Of a stretch of 14,884 nucleotides of DNA, positions 1 to 7,200 are shown one piece after another. Every line of letters begins with the position of its first letter. The first letter of the stretch is position 1. Under the pieces are notes generated by a model. It was given only the letters and a program-made list of their open reading frames with translations, made no database searches and had not been told where the DNA came from. The translations under genes and the position numbers were made by a program. The DNA lies in assembly GCA_040902745.1 (NCBI GenBank), contig JBBDWR010000020.1, positions 1-14,884 of the forward strand, read 5' to 3'. The stretch is from JBBDWR01 sp040902745. GTDB lineage: Bacteria > Actinomycetota > UBA4738 > HRBIN12.

Positions 1-261
1 GAACGACCATCCATCGGGGGTTCACTCGCTCAAAGATTTCGATCCGGTGCGATCGCGATCGCTTCTGCGCAGAAACCAGTGGCAGACGCGGCAATCGACC
101 CTGCCACGCCGACTCGCCACGGCAATCGGCTTCGCGCGGTTCTCCAGCTCTGGTGTGGGCGGCCGGCTCAAGGATCGAGAGCGCGGGAAGGATGACCGCC
201 GCGGCTCGGGGATGATGGACCCGGATCGAGTTCCGGCCCTCCCATGGGAAACAGCTCACGG
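1..261. other. left-edge region with no supported gene
   Basis: I see no convincing gene here. The one plus-strand reading frame of any length (47-265) gives an arginine- and serine-rich peptide with no recognisable motif and no ribosome binding site. The only structure I see is a 14-base perfect palindrome at 49-62 made of two overlapping GCGATCGC octamers. Confidence 0.5.
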
Positions 262-298
262 TTGACCCATTTGGCACCCGCGGCCTAGCCTCAACCTC
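262..298 (+). promoter_or_regulatory. promoter of the beta-propeller gene, leaderless
   Basis: TTGACC at 262-267 and TAGCCT at 286-291 are separated by 18 bases and match a housekeeping -35/-10 pair of the actinobacterial type. The ATG begins 8 bases after the -10, so transcription would start on or next to the start codon, and there is no Shine-Dalgarno sequence. This is what a leaderless mRNA looks like, a common arrangement in Actinobacteria. Confidence 0.6.
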
Positions 299-1468
299 AT
301 GGGCAACGGGATCGGAGTCGGCAAGAGGTGGGTGGTCGTCGCCGTGATTGCTGCGATATCCCTCGGAGTCGCGCCGACACTCTGGGCGGGAGCACCGATC
401 GCGTCTGACTGGCCACAGCCGGGATTCGATGGAGGTCAGTCCCACGGCAACGCCAATGAGCAGATGCTCGCGCCCGCCGATGCGGAAAGCTTGGAGCTGG
501 TAGAAAGCCGTAGGTTCAGCTATCCGTTGCAGGGTCCGCCCGCGGTGGTAGATGGGAGCGCGTATCTCTATCTAGTGAGACGCGCAGTCGACGAGCCAAT
601 CACACGACTCATACGTATGAATCTGGCGAGCGGAGAGGTGCTCTGGAAGGTTCCCCAGAACTGCCCTTATGTCGACCCGCACGTCACGAGCTCCAAGGTC
701 TTGAACGCCGCCTCCTGTTCACAGAGTGCCCCCAGCGGGATACAGGGTCGCCGACTGGTCGACGGGAGCTTCGTCTGGGGCTCAGAGCCTGCGAGCGGGG
801 GGTTCGCCCTACATCGGAACCGACTGGTGTCCGCTCATGGCCCCTACGGCGCATACGGGGATGAGCCCTGGAGGCTTGTTGCTCGAGACGCCGAGACTGG
901 GCAGACCCTTTGGAACCGCGCCCCACTCGGAGACATGCCCTTCCGTTTCAGTGTGGGCCTGCCCGGCGGAGTCTTGGCGGTCGGCTCGACCGTCTACACG
1001 ATCGAAGGCGGACGCCTCGTCGCCAGGAGGCTCTCGGGCGGAAGTATCCGCTGGCGTTGGCGACTTCCCTCGCCTCTCTCGCTGGACGCCGCGACCTTCT
1101 ACGCGCTGTTCCTGAACGGACCCGAGGGAGTGGTTGCTCTCAACCCCATGGATCGTTCGATCCGATGGTCCTCTCCGGAGACTCGTGTGGCTGCGGTGCT
1201 CGATGGGACCGTCTTCCTGCAGGCAGCGAACGAGTTCGTCGCGCGGGATGTGGGCACCGGAGAGGAGCTGTGGGGGATAGGTAGCACGTTCACCGAGGCG
1301 ATAGCAGCCAACGGCGTGGTGTACGGGCTCGATCCTGAGACAGACCGAGTCGTCGCAATCTCGGCGGAGACGGGCGCCGTTCTAGACGCTGTTCCGGGGG
1401 AGTCCATGGCCGTCGCTGCAGGTCGCCTGTTCGTCACCGAGGGACGCTGGCTTCGATCCTATTCCTGA
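299..1468 (+). CDS. secreted PQQ-binding-like beta-propeller protein
   Basis: The 389-residue protein starts with a signal peptide: a basic start (GKR), a hydrophobic run VVVAVIAAISLGVAPTLWA, and a likely signal peptidase I site near residue 30. The mature part opens with DWPQPGFDGGQS, a typical entry to PQQ-like propellers. It continues with repeated blades of the pattern 'A/L-x-x-G-x-x-W', for example NLASGEVLWKV, DAETGQTLWNR, DVGTGEELWG and SAETGAVLDA. No dehydrogenase haem site or outer-membrane BamB context is visible, so enzymatic activity is unproven; a binding or scaffold role outside the membrane is equally likely. Length is normal for a single 7-8 blade propeller. The ATG is chosen because the promoter ends just before it. 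It is a single gene followed by about 290 bases without genes and seems unrelated to the mobile genes to its right. Confidence 0.85.
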   Translation: MGNGIGVGKRWVVVAVIAAISLGVAPTLWAGAPIASDWPQPGFDGGQSHGNANEQMLAPADAESLELVESRRFSYPLQGPPAVVDGSAYLYLVRRAVDEPITRLIRMNLASGEVLWKVPQNCPYVDPHVTSSKVLNAASCSQSAPSGIQGRRLVDGSFVWGSEPASGGFALHRNRLVSAHGPYGAYGDEPWRLVARDAETGQTLWNRAPLGDMPFRFSVGLPGGVLAVGSTVYTIEGGRLVARRLSGGSIRWRWRLPSPLSLDAATFYALFLNGPEGVVALNPMDRSIRWSSPETRVAAVLDGTVFLQAANEFVARDVGTGEELWGIGSTFTEAIAANGVVYGLDPETDRVVAISAETGAVLDAVPGESMAVAAGRLFVTEGRWLRSYS

Positions 1469-1758
1469 AGCGATTGATCCTTGGACGTCTCGGATATTGA
1501 GGTTCGGGACGGCCGGCCACAACGGCGCGGCAGGAGGAACGATCCGCAGCTGGGGGGACGAATTTCCGGATCCAATACCGGCCCGTGCATCGGAGTCCTT
1601 GTTCACCTGTGTTCACCCCGCATCGGTGAGGGGCCGCCGAAAGCCACGCCCGCCTCTGTTCGCGGGACGGGGCTGTGCAGGTCCTCCGCTGCGAGTGTTC
1701 CCCTCGCGTTTCCGGCCTGATGGCGGTCCCGACCAGCTCCTCGGGGTAGCATCGGCCA
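1469..1758. other. intergenic region before the toxin-antitoxin cluster
   Basis: No reading frame here looks like a gene. I see no strong hairpin with a T tract after the propeller gene. Two copies of GTTCACC lie 10 bases apart (1601-1607 and 1611-1617), one helical turn, as might suit a regulator binding site. TAGCAT at 1747-1752 is a plausible -10 box six bases before the GTG of the antitoxin gene; a matching -35 is not clear. Confidence 0.4.
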
Positions 1759-2466
1759 GTGTCAGACGGCGACGACATCCTGACCAGCGTGGACGACGCG
1801 CAGGTATTGGACCTTCCCCTCTACTCGGCTACCGAGGCGGGCAGACTTCTCGGGCTTCAGCCACCGACCCTGAAGCGGTGGCTGGAAGGGTACACCGCGC
1901 GCGACACCTGGCATCCACCCATCATCAGGCCGGAGCCGACTGGCGCTGACTCGGTGACGTGGGGCGAGTTCGTGGAGGCCGGGTTCCTTCACGAGTATCG
2001 AACACGGCTCCCGCTCCAGCGCATCAGGCCGCTTGTGGACGCCATGCGCGAAGAGTTCGGGGTTCGTTATCCGCTGGCGCACTTCCAGCCGCTGGTAGAT
2101 CGCAAGAAGCGGGAGACGTTGTCTCGTCTCCAGACAATGACGAAGACGCCGGACGAGTTGTACCTGGTGCGCTGGCGCGACCAGCAGCTCCAGTGGGCAG
2201 CGCCGGTCGAAGGGTTCCTGGACAAGGTTGAGTTTGACCCGTACGCGGTCGCCCGACGTGTCTTCCCGCTCGGCCGTCACGTGCCGGTGAACATCGACCC
2301 TGAGCGGTCCTTCGGGGTCCCGCAGATTCGCGGTGTGCGGACCGAAACCATCGTGGAGCTGTTAGACGCGGGCGAGCCTGCTGACACGGTCGCTGGGATG
2401 TGGGGACTGGACGAGCGGGAGGTCGAAGCGGCGCTTACGTGGGAGCGCAGCCTGAAGGCGGCGTAG
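1759..2466 (+). CDS. vapB45: VapB45-like antitoxin, HTH plus DUF433
   Basis: The 235-residue protein would bind and neutralise the toxin encoded next to it and probably repress their shared promoter. Residues about 20-45 (LYSATEAGRLLGLQPPTLKR) form a MerR-like helix-turn-helix. The last 50 residues (TETIVELLDAGEPADTVAGM followed by GLDEREVEAAL) match the DUF433 fold, which is itself HTH-like. The arrangement and length resemble Mycobacterium tuberculosis VapB45 (Rv2018, about 240 residues), which also precedes a small PIN-type toxin. The GTG start is chosen because TAGCAT, a possible -10 box, ends six bases before it, suggesting a leaderless message; no Shine-Dalgarno is visible. The stop is two bases before the toxin ATG, so the pair is surely co-transcribed. 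The family is read from sequence pattern; regulation is inferred. Confidence 0.85.
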   Translation: MSDGDDILTSVDDAQVLDLPLYSATEAGRLLGLQPPTLKRWLEGYTARDTWHPPIIRPEPTGADSVTWGEFVEAGFLHEYRTRLPLQRIRPLVDAMREEFGVRYPLAHFQPLVDRKKRETLSRLQTMTKTPDELYLVRWRDQQLQWAAPVEGFLDKVEFDPYAVARRVFPLGRHVPVNIDPERSFGVPQIRGVRTETIVELLDAGEPADTVAGMWGLDEREVEAALTWERSLKAA

Positions 2467-2468
2467 CG

Positions 2469-2864
2469 ATGCCCACGTACTACGCGGACGCCAGCGTCCC
2501 CATCGACGTTCCGAAGGCGCTTGCGCTCGTTCGTGACGACATCTTGTATCCGGGAGCGCCGGGGTGCCCGGTGAGGTCCACGAACGTCGATGACGAGGAC
2601 TGGCTCCGGGTGGCAGGCGAACAGGACTGGGTCGTCGTCATGAAGGACGACAAGATTCGGTTCCGTCGTTGGGAGCGTGATGCGCTAATGAAGGCAGGCG
2701 TCCGCGCGTTCTGCATGACGACGGCCGGCAACTACACCCGGTGGCGAACGCTCCAGCTCCTCGCTCAGCGGTGGGACGCGATGGAGGAGATTGCCACGAT
2801 GGAGGCTGGGCCGTACGTGTACGGGGTCACGCAAGCGGGTGTGCGACCTCTGCGGCTGGAGTAG
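2469..2864 (+). CDS. vapC45: VapC45-like PIN-domain toxin
   Basis: This 131-residue protein is a PIN-like putative ribonuclease of the VapC45/DUF5615 type, expected to cleave RNA with divalent metal at a cluster of acidic residues. It opens with PTYYADASVPIDV (Asp7, the usual first acidic residue). It then has STNVDDEDWL (Asp41, Asp42, Asp44), VVVMKDDKIRFRR (Asp60 and Asp61) and a closing GVRAFCMTTAGNY strand. The ATG at 2469 follows the antitoxin stop by two bases, and the length matches M. tuberculosis VapC45 (Rv2019, about 138 residues); a longer frame upstream is only overlap with the antitoxin. Translation is likely coupled to the antitoxin. All expected acidic positions are present and the frame is intact, so it looks functional. 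RNA target unknown. Confidence 0.82.
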   Translation: MPTYYADASVPIDVPKALALVRDDILYPGAPGCPVRSTNVDDEDWLRVAGEQDWVVVMKDDKIRFRRWERDALMKAGVRAFCMTTAGNYTRWRTLQLLAQRWDAMEEIATMEAGPYVYGVTQAGVRPLRLE

Positions 2865-2887
2865 CGTGCCGAGACGCCGAGGAGGAG

Positions 2888-3346
2888 GTGCGCGCCTCCC
2901 CACGCGAGCTTGCCGAAGAGTTCGAGCGATCCCTGCTTCCGGCCCGTGACCTTGTCCGCATCATTGAATTCAAGCATCGGGCGGGATGTGCCCTGACAGA
3001 CGCGGAGAATGAGGCGCTCTACTCGTGGACGATGCCTCGACGTGGTCCCCCGTCTAGTCGAGGCCATGGCTGTGGCACAAAGCCTGCCGAGGCGCGCGCC
3101 CGTGTTTGGATCTTCTGGTCTTTGGCATGGGTGCTTGAGAACCGTGAACACTTTGACGACCCGTACACGGTGATCGAGGACCTGTATACGGAGTTCGGCT
3201 ATCCGGAAGAGATGTCAGGCGTGGTGCGATTCATGCCGGTTCCGGAGGGTGGGGAACCAGGGTTGGAGGGCGTGAGTTCACGATGGAGTGAGTACGTGGC
3301 GACGATGAAGAGCTTCTATGCAGGACTGGACTCTTGCTGCTCCTGA
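2888..3346 (+). CDS. DUF2247-like protein of unknown function
   Basis: About 152 residues, function unknown. The second half carries ENREHFDDPYTVIEDLYTEF followed by GYPEEMSGVVRFMPVPEG. By memory this strongly resembles the C-terminal signature of DUF2247 proteins (a 'Y-x-D/E-F-x-YPEE...RYMP' pattern), a bacterial family without an assigned role. I cannot confirm the match without a profile search. The start is uncertain: GTG at 2888 is the first start codon after the toxin gene in this frame. The purine-rich AGGAGG just before it is only two bases away, closer than usual, so coupling to the upstream genes may matter. It lies about 24 bases behind the toxin stop on the same strand and may be a third member of that operon. 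No membrane segment or signal peptide is visible. Confidence 0.6.
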   Translation: MRASPRELAEEFERSLLPARDLVRIIEFKHRAGCALTDAENEALYSWTMPRRGPPSSRGHGCGTKPAEARARVWIFWSLAWVLENREHFDDPYTVIEDLYTEFGYPEEMSGVVRFMPVPEGGEPGLEGVSSRWSEYVATMKSFYAGLDSCCS

Positions 3347-3488
3347 GCAATGAGCGATGTCCGAGTAAGGGGCCGCGGCTCTGGCACTCCAACGCCAGCT
3401 AATCGCGCGTGCGGCTTCCCCTGGCCGATGTAGGCGTAGAGGAGGCGCTTGTCCTTGAGTGCAGCCCGCCCCGGCGCCATGCTGATGA
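3347..3488. other. intergenic region, no supported gene
   Basis: A short minus-strand frame (3480 down to 3316, 54 codons, containing LKDKRLLYAYIGQGKPH) has plausible codon use. It overlaps the end of the previous gene, has no ribosome binding site I can trust and matches nothing I recognise. CTGGC and GCCAG at 3381-3398 could form a small hairpin. Confidence 0.3.
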
Positions 3489-3635
3489 CCCAGGGGAGTG
3501 GATGCCGCCCTGATCGTCGCCGAGCAGACTGGGCGCACCGCCTACGGCATCGAGATCGACCCCGTCTACTGCGACGTGATCGTGCGCCGCTGGGAGGAGT
3601 TCACGGGTGAGAAGGCGGGGCGATATCGTGCCTAG
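3489..3635 (+). pseudogene. C-terminal remnant of a DNA methyltransferase
   Basis: In the frame ending at the TAG 3633-3635 the sequence reads ALIVAEQTGRTAYGIEIDP and then VYCDVIVRRWEEFTGEKA. This is the hallmark C-terminus of phage-type N6-adenine/N4-cytosine DNA methyltransferases (Pfam N6_N4_Mtase), where it follows the AdoMet motif DPFxGSGSTLIAAE. Here the upstream part is broken. A stop (TGA 3486-3488) lies in frame, and the bases GGG AGT GGA just before (3494-3502), which would encode the GSG of the AdoMet loop, are one base out of frame with the rest. The catalytic domain is absent upstream; 3347-3480 does not encode it in any frame. It is a dead relic, evidence that another methyltransferase-bearing element once lay here. 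Confidence 0.75.
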
Positions 3636-3839
3636 CACTCGACGAGACCTCGACACGTCAGGGGGGGTCAGAGCCCGCCCCCCAAGAAGAGCAGGCCGCG
3701 ATGACACGTGCTTCTGCGGGGGTCCGCCCGTACGTGGCGACGCTGCGCGTCCGAGCCGACCCGCATCGGAACGGGCGACGATGAGCCCGAGTCCGTCGTG
3801 GCTGCCGTCGGAGCCAGGCGCCCGCGACCGTGGCTGAGA
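3636..3839. other. degraded intergenic stretch
   Basis: Several overlapping short frames but none with a convincing start, codon pattern or motif. A run of seven G (3661-3667) can pair with six C (3678-3683), but no T tract follows. The region sits between the methyltransferase relic and the left 30-bp repeat and is probably leftover mobile-element DNA. Confidence 0.35.
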
Positions 3840-3869
3840 TTCGACACTCTTCGACACCTAGGAAAGGGG
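3840..3869 (+). repeat. 30-bp imperfect direct repeat, left copy
   Basis: This copy reads TTCGACACTCTTCGACACC then TAGGAAAGGGG. The right copy at 9226-9255 is identical at 26 of 30 positions; the differences are at 3847, 3850, 3861 and 3862. It contains TTCGACA twice, ten bases apart. The two copies bracket the restriction-modification gene in the same orientation. In one frame both end in S-T-hydrophobic-hydrophobic-D-T-stop, with TAG here and TAA there, so they may be relics of a shared coding 3' end or an attachment core. Confidence 0.65.
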
Positions 3870-3873
3870 CGCG

Positions 3874-4068
3874 CTGACGAAGTTAGACGACGAGCAGGCC
3901 GCAGTGAGGGCGGACCGGAAGCACGCGCTTGAGGAGGAGCAACAGACGCGAGAACGGATTCGGAGACAGCTCGAAGCAAGGATACGACGCCCAGAGACGA
4001 TCGGCGTGTCCCTTTTCGCAGTCGGATCGGACGGCCGGCTTGGAGTTGCCACGCGGAGGGACGAGTAG
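3874..4068 (+). CDS. possible small charged helical protein
   Basis: A frame of at most 64 codons, opening with CTG at 3874 or GTG at 3904 and ending with TAG at 4066-4068. The peptide is rich in Glu, Arg, Gln and Lys (for example KHALEEEQQTRERIRRQLEA), as in a helix or coiled coil, and then ends with IGVSLFAVGSDGRLGVATRR, which has a strand-turn-strand look. AGGAAAGGGG lies just upstream but is part of the 30-bp repeat. The lack of an ATG and the degraded surroundings mean it may be a remnant rather than a gene. I recognise no family. Confidence 0.25.
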   Translation: MTKLDDEQAAVRADRKHALEEEQQTRERIRRQLEARIRRPETIGVSLFAVGSDGRLGVATRRDE

Positions 4069-4276
4069 CCAGTCTTCAGGCCTGGAGAAAGCGGATCGAA
4101 GCCGGCCATCGTTGTTCGCCCGCGACGACATCGCCGATGGCGCTGAGAATTGTTTCGGATGACGAACCTCACGGAAGGGGAGCCGAGCCAGACGCACTGA
4201 TCCTCGCCTCGGCGGCTGGCGCTAGGCCCGGATGCGTCGAGGGACCCTGGCTGGCTGTTGATCGACCTCGTGGCTG
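4069..4276. other. region downstream of the restriction gene
   Basis: No gene is supported. This is where the message of the minus-strand restriction-modification gene should end, but I see no clear GC hairpin followed by a T run on the minus strand. Confidence 0.35.
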
Positions 4277-7200
4277 CTAGAGGGCGATGCTCGGTAGCGA
4301 CTCGACAACGTCGATCGTTTGCATTGAGACAGCTACCACCCGGCCGACAAGATTCAGGATGTAGGTAGGATCGCCGTGTTCGGCGGCCCAGTCGTTGGGG
4401 TCGTTGACGATGCCAGAGGCCTTGTCGGTGCGAACTCGCCATGCTTCCATCACCCAGCCGATCGCCGAGCGGGAGCCGAGCTCGTACTCGTAGGCCCGCT
4501 CGGGGATGCCCTCGACGGTGATCCACTCGTTGAAGACGATCCGGGTCCGGTCGGCGACCCTGGCTCCGGTGGTCGAGTCGGTCACCTTGGGGTGCTTCAT
4601 CTTGAGCACTCGATACGCGTCAGGGTGTTTCTTGTCGAACCCGGCAGCGAGGGCAAGCTGTAGCTCCGGCCACGGCTCGACGGTCTCGTACTCGGTGTGG
4701 AGGTGGCCCAGCTCGCGCCCGGCGTTGGCGAAGGCCCAGAAGTCCTCGGCCGTCGGGACCTGCGGGATGTGCGGCAGCGACTTCTTCAGGTCGGCTGCAA
4801 ACGTCGCTCGGTAGTCGGGTGAGTGCAGGATGCCGTACACGTAGAAGAACACGTCGTCCCTCTCAATCGCGGAATCGAGCGAGCGAAACAGTCCGAGTGC
4901 ATGGTCGGTGACGTTGTGGGTCCCGGCGCCCCCTTCTTGCTGAGGAATCTGGCTGAACAGACCTGGAGATTCGCCGGTCTGGTTGAGTGTCCCGACCACC
5001 AGCTTCGGAATCATCGCGGTCGCGCTTGATGCATACAGACCCGTGTCAATGGTCGTGTTCACCATGAGTGCAGCGAAGGGAGGCGCCATCGAGCCCGGGG
5101 GAGGGAAGCAGATCGACAGGTTCGGCGGACCACCGGCTGGGAAGATTCGATCCGTGTTCGAGGACCGGTTCGTGAGTGACCCAGCGATATTGACCCACCG
5201 CTTGTGGAATGGTCGGTAGGTACCTGCGACAGTCCGAATATCGCCACGGCCATACTTCTTCTTCTGTTCGAGCCGTTTGAAATCCTTATCCGTCCACTTG
5301 AAGCGGCTCGGGTTGAGGTCCGCGGAGTTCGGCCCGCAACCTTGCTCGACTTGGGCGTTGAAGTGGTCAATCATCGAGTGCTGCTTCTCGTCCAGCCTCT
5401 GCCGTGAGCTGTTGAAGTTCCAGGCATCTCGACCGGTTTTCAGACCAGTAGACCTCAACCCGAAGACGCTCAAGCCCGAGTCGGCCGCGATGGGGAGGAG
5501 CGCGGTGAAGGCATCGGTTCGCTGGTTGATCCAGTCGCCGTGCGCGTTCGGTTCGATCGTGGCCCAGTCCAGGTCGGCGAGGGCTGGGATGCCTCTCGGA
5601 CCAGCGGGTAGAGCATCAGCCAGGATGCTTAGCTTCTTGTCACGGGAGAGGTAGTCGCCGATGTCGAAGTAGTACAGGGCCCCCCCTGATTCGGGTATTT
5701 CACCAGGCTGCTTGACGAGAAGTGCGATGGCGACGCTGGCTCGACTACCGGCGTCGAAGATCTTGCCGCCCTCTTTCCGGGAGATCTCGCCTGCCGTTCG
5801 CTGGTTGCCCCGGAGGTTGAAGACATAGAGATGGTGGAACTCCCTGCCGAGGCTGATTCGTATCCCATCGGCGGTGTTCGAGTCGATGTAGCCGCCGTTG
5901 GTGACGAAGGCGACGATTCCACCTTGGGATGACCCGAGCAGCCGGTCCGACGCCCAACGGATCGCCCGGACGTAGGAATCGTAGAGGCTGTTCTTCAGGG
6001 TGGCTGTCGACCACTTGGCGTACGTCGTGGCGATCGAGGCGTCGAGCTTCGGATACCTCAGGTTCTGATTGTCGTCGTTGGCCGATTCCTGGCCCACCGA
6101 GTAGGGCGGGTTGCCGAGGATCACGCGTATGTCGAGACCCTTCTGGCGGGTCGCTCGCTCGTTGTTGATCGGGAAGACGTCCCAGGCGCCGGCGCCTTCG
6201 CCGGTCTCGCCCAGCTGGAAGGTGTCGGTGAGGACGATGCCCGGGAACGGCTCGTAGCCGGGACCGGCGCCCGCCAGCCGGGCGCGCTCCTGGCGGTAGG
6301 TAGCTTCGATGTTCACGGCAGCGATGTAGTAGGCGAGCAGGAGGATCTCATTTGCGTGCAGCTCGCCCCCGAACTTCCGAGCCAGATCCGCGGGGCGGAC
6401 GAAGCCTGACTGGATCAGCCGCGTGATGAACGTTCCGGTGCCGGTGAATGGGTCGAGGACGTGCACCCCCTCGTCGGACAATGACGCGCCGTCGAAGTGC
6501 TCGGCCAGGGCGGCCTCGGTGGCGCGGATGATGAAGTCAACGACCTCGATGGGGGTGTAGACGATGCCGAGCGAGTCGGCGACCTTGGGGAAGGCGATCT
6601 TGAAGAACCGGCCGTAGAGGTCCTTGATGATCTTCTGGCGGGCCTCGCCGTCGTCGGGGTGTATGCCCTCGACCCGCCGGCGGATGGAGCCGTAGAAGTC
6701 GTCGAGCTTGTCGGTCTCGGTGTCGAGGTTGTGCCCGTCGAGCACGGTGACGATGCCCGACATGGCCTGGGAGACCGGGTTGGCTTGGCCGAAGGCGTCG
6801 TCACCGAAGAGCGCCTCGAAGATCGGGCGGGTGATGAGGTGCTGGGACACCATTGAGACGGCGTCGTCGCGGCTGATGCCGTCGTTGAGGGTGGCGTGCA
6901 GCTCGGCGAGGAACTCGTCGAAGGCGTCGGCGGCATCGGGGTGGGCGGCGAGGATGGCGTTGATGCGGGCCTCGTGCCGGGCGGCAATGGCGGCGACGTC
7001 GCGGGCCCAGTCTTCCCAGTAGGTGCGGGAGCCGACCTTCTGGACGATCTTGGTGTAGATCGCGCGCGTCCACTCCTCGTACTCGAACAGCCGGCCCTGC
7101 ACGTCGGTCGGGTCGTCGGGGCCGTCGATGTCGACGGGGATGACCTTGATCTTCTCGTCGGGGTCGGTGCCGGGCTTGGTGGAGCCCAGCGCGATGCGGT

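Noticed and set aside
47..265. 72-codon plus-strand frame at the left edge
   Set aside because: Arg/Ser-rich low-information peptide, no ribosome binding site, no motif; its stop overlaps the -35 box of the next gene.
3316..3480. Minus-strand frame with LKDKRLLYAYIGQGKPH
   Set aside because: Plausible codons but short, overlaps the 3' end of the DUF2247-like gene, no trusted ribosome binding site and no family I recognise; could be a relic.
3640..3667. Possible third copy of the 30-bp repeat (TCGACGAGACC then TCGACACGTC and a G run)
   Set aside because: Only the two TCGAC words and the G run match; spacing differs by one base and too many positions disagree.
3661..3683. G7/C6 hairpin as a terminator
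   Set aside because: No T tract on either strand and no gene end next to it.
3858..4526. Long minus-strand frame across the end of the restriction gene
   Set aside because: Overlaps the true frame of the restriction gene for 250 bases and has shadow-like Arg/Ser/Gly-rich composition.
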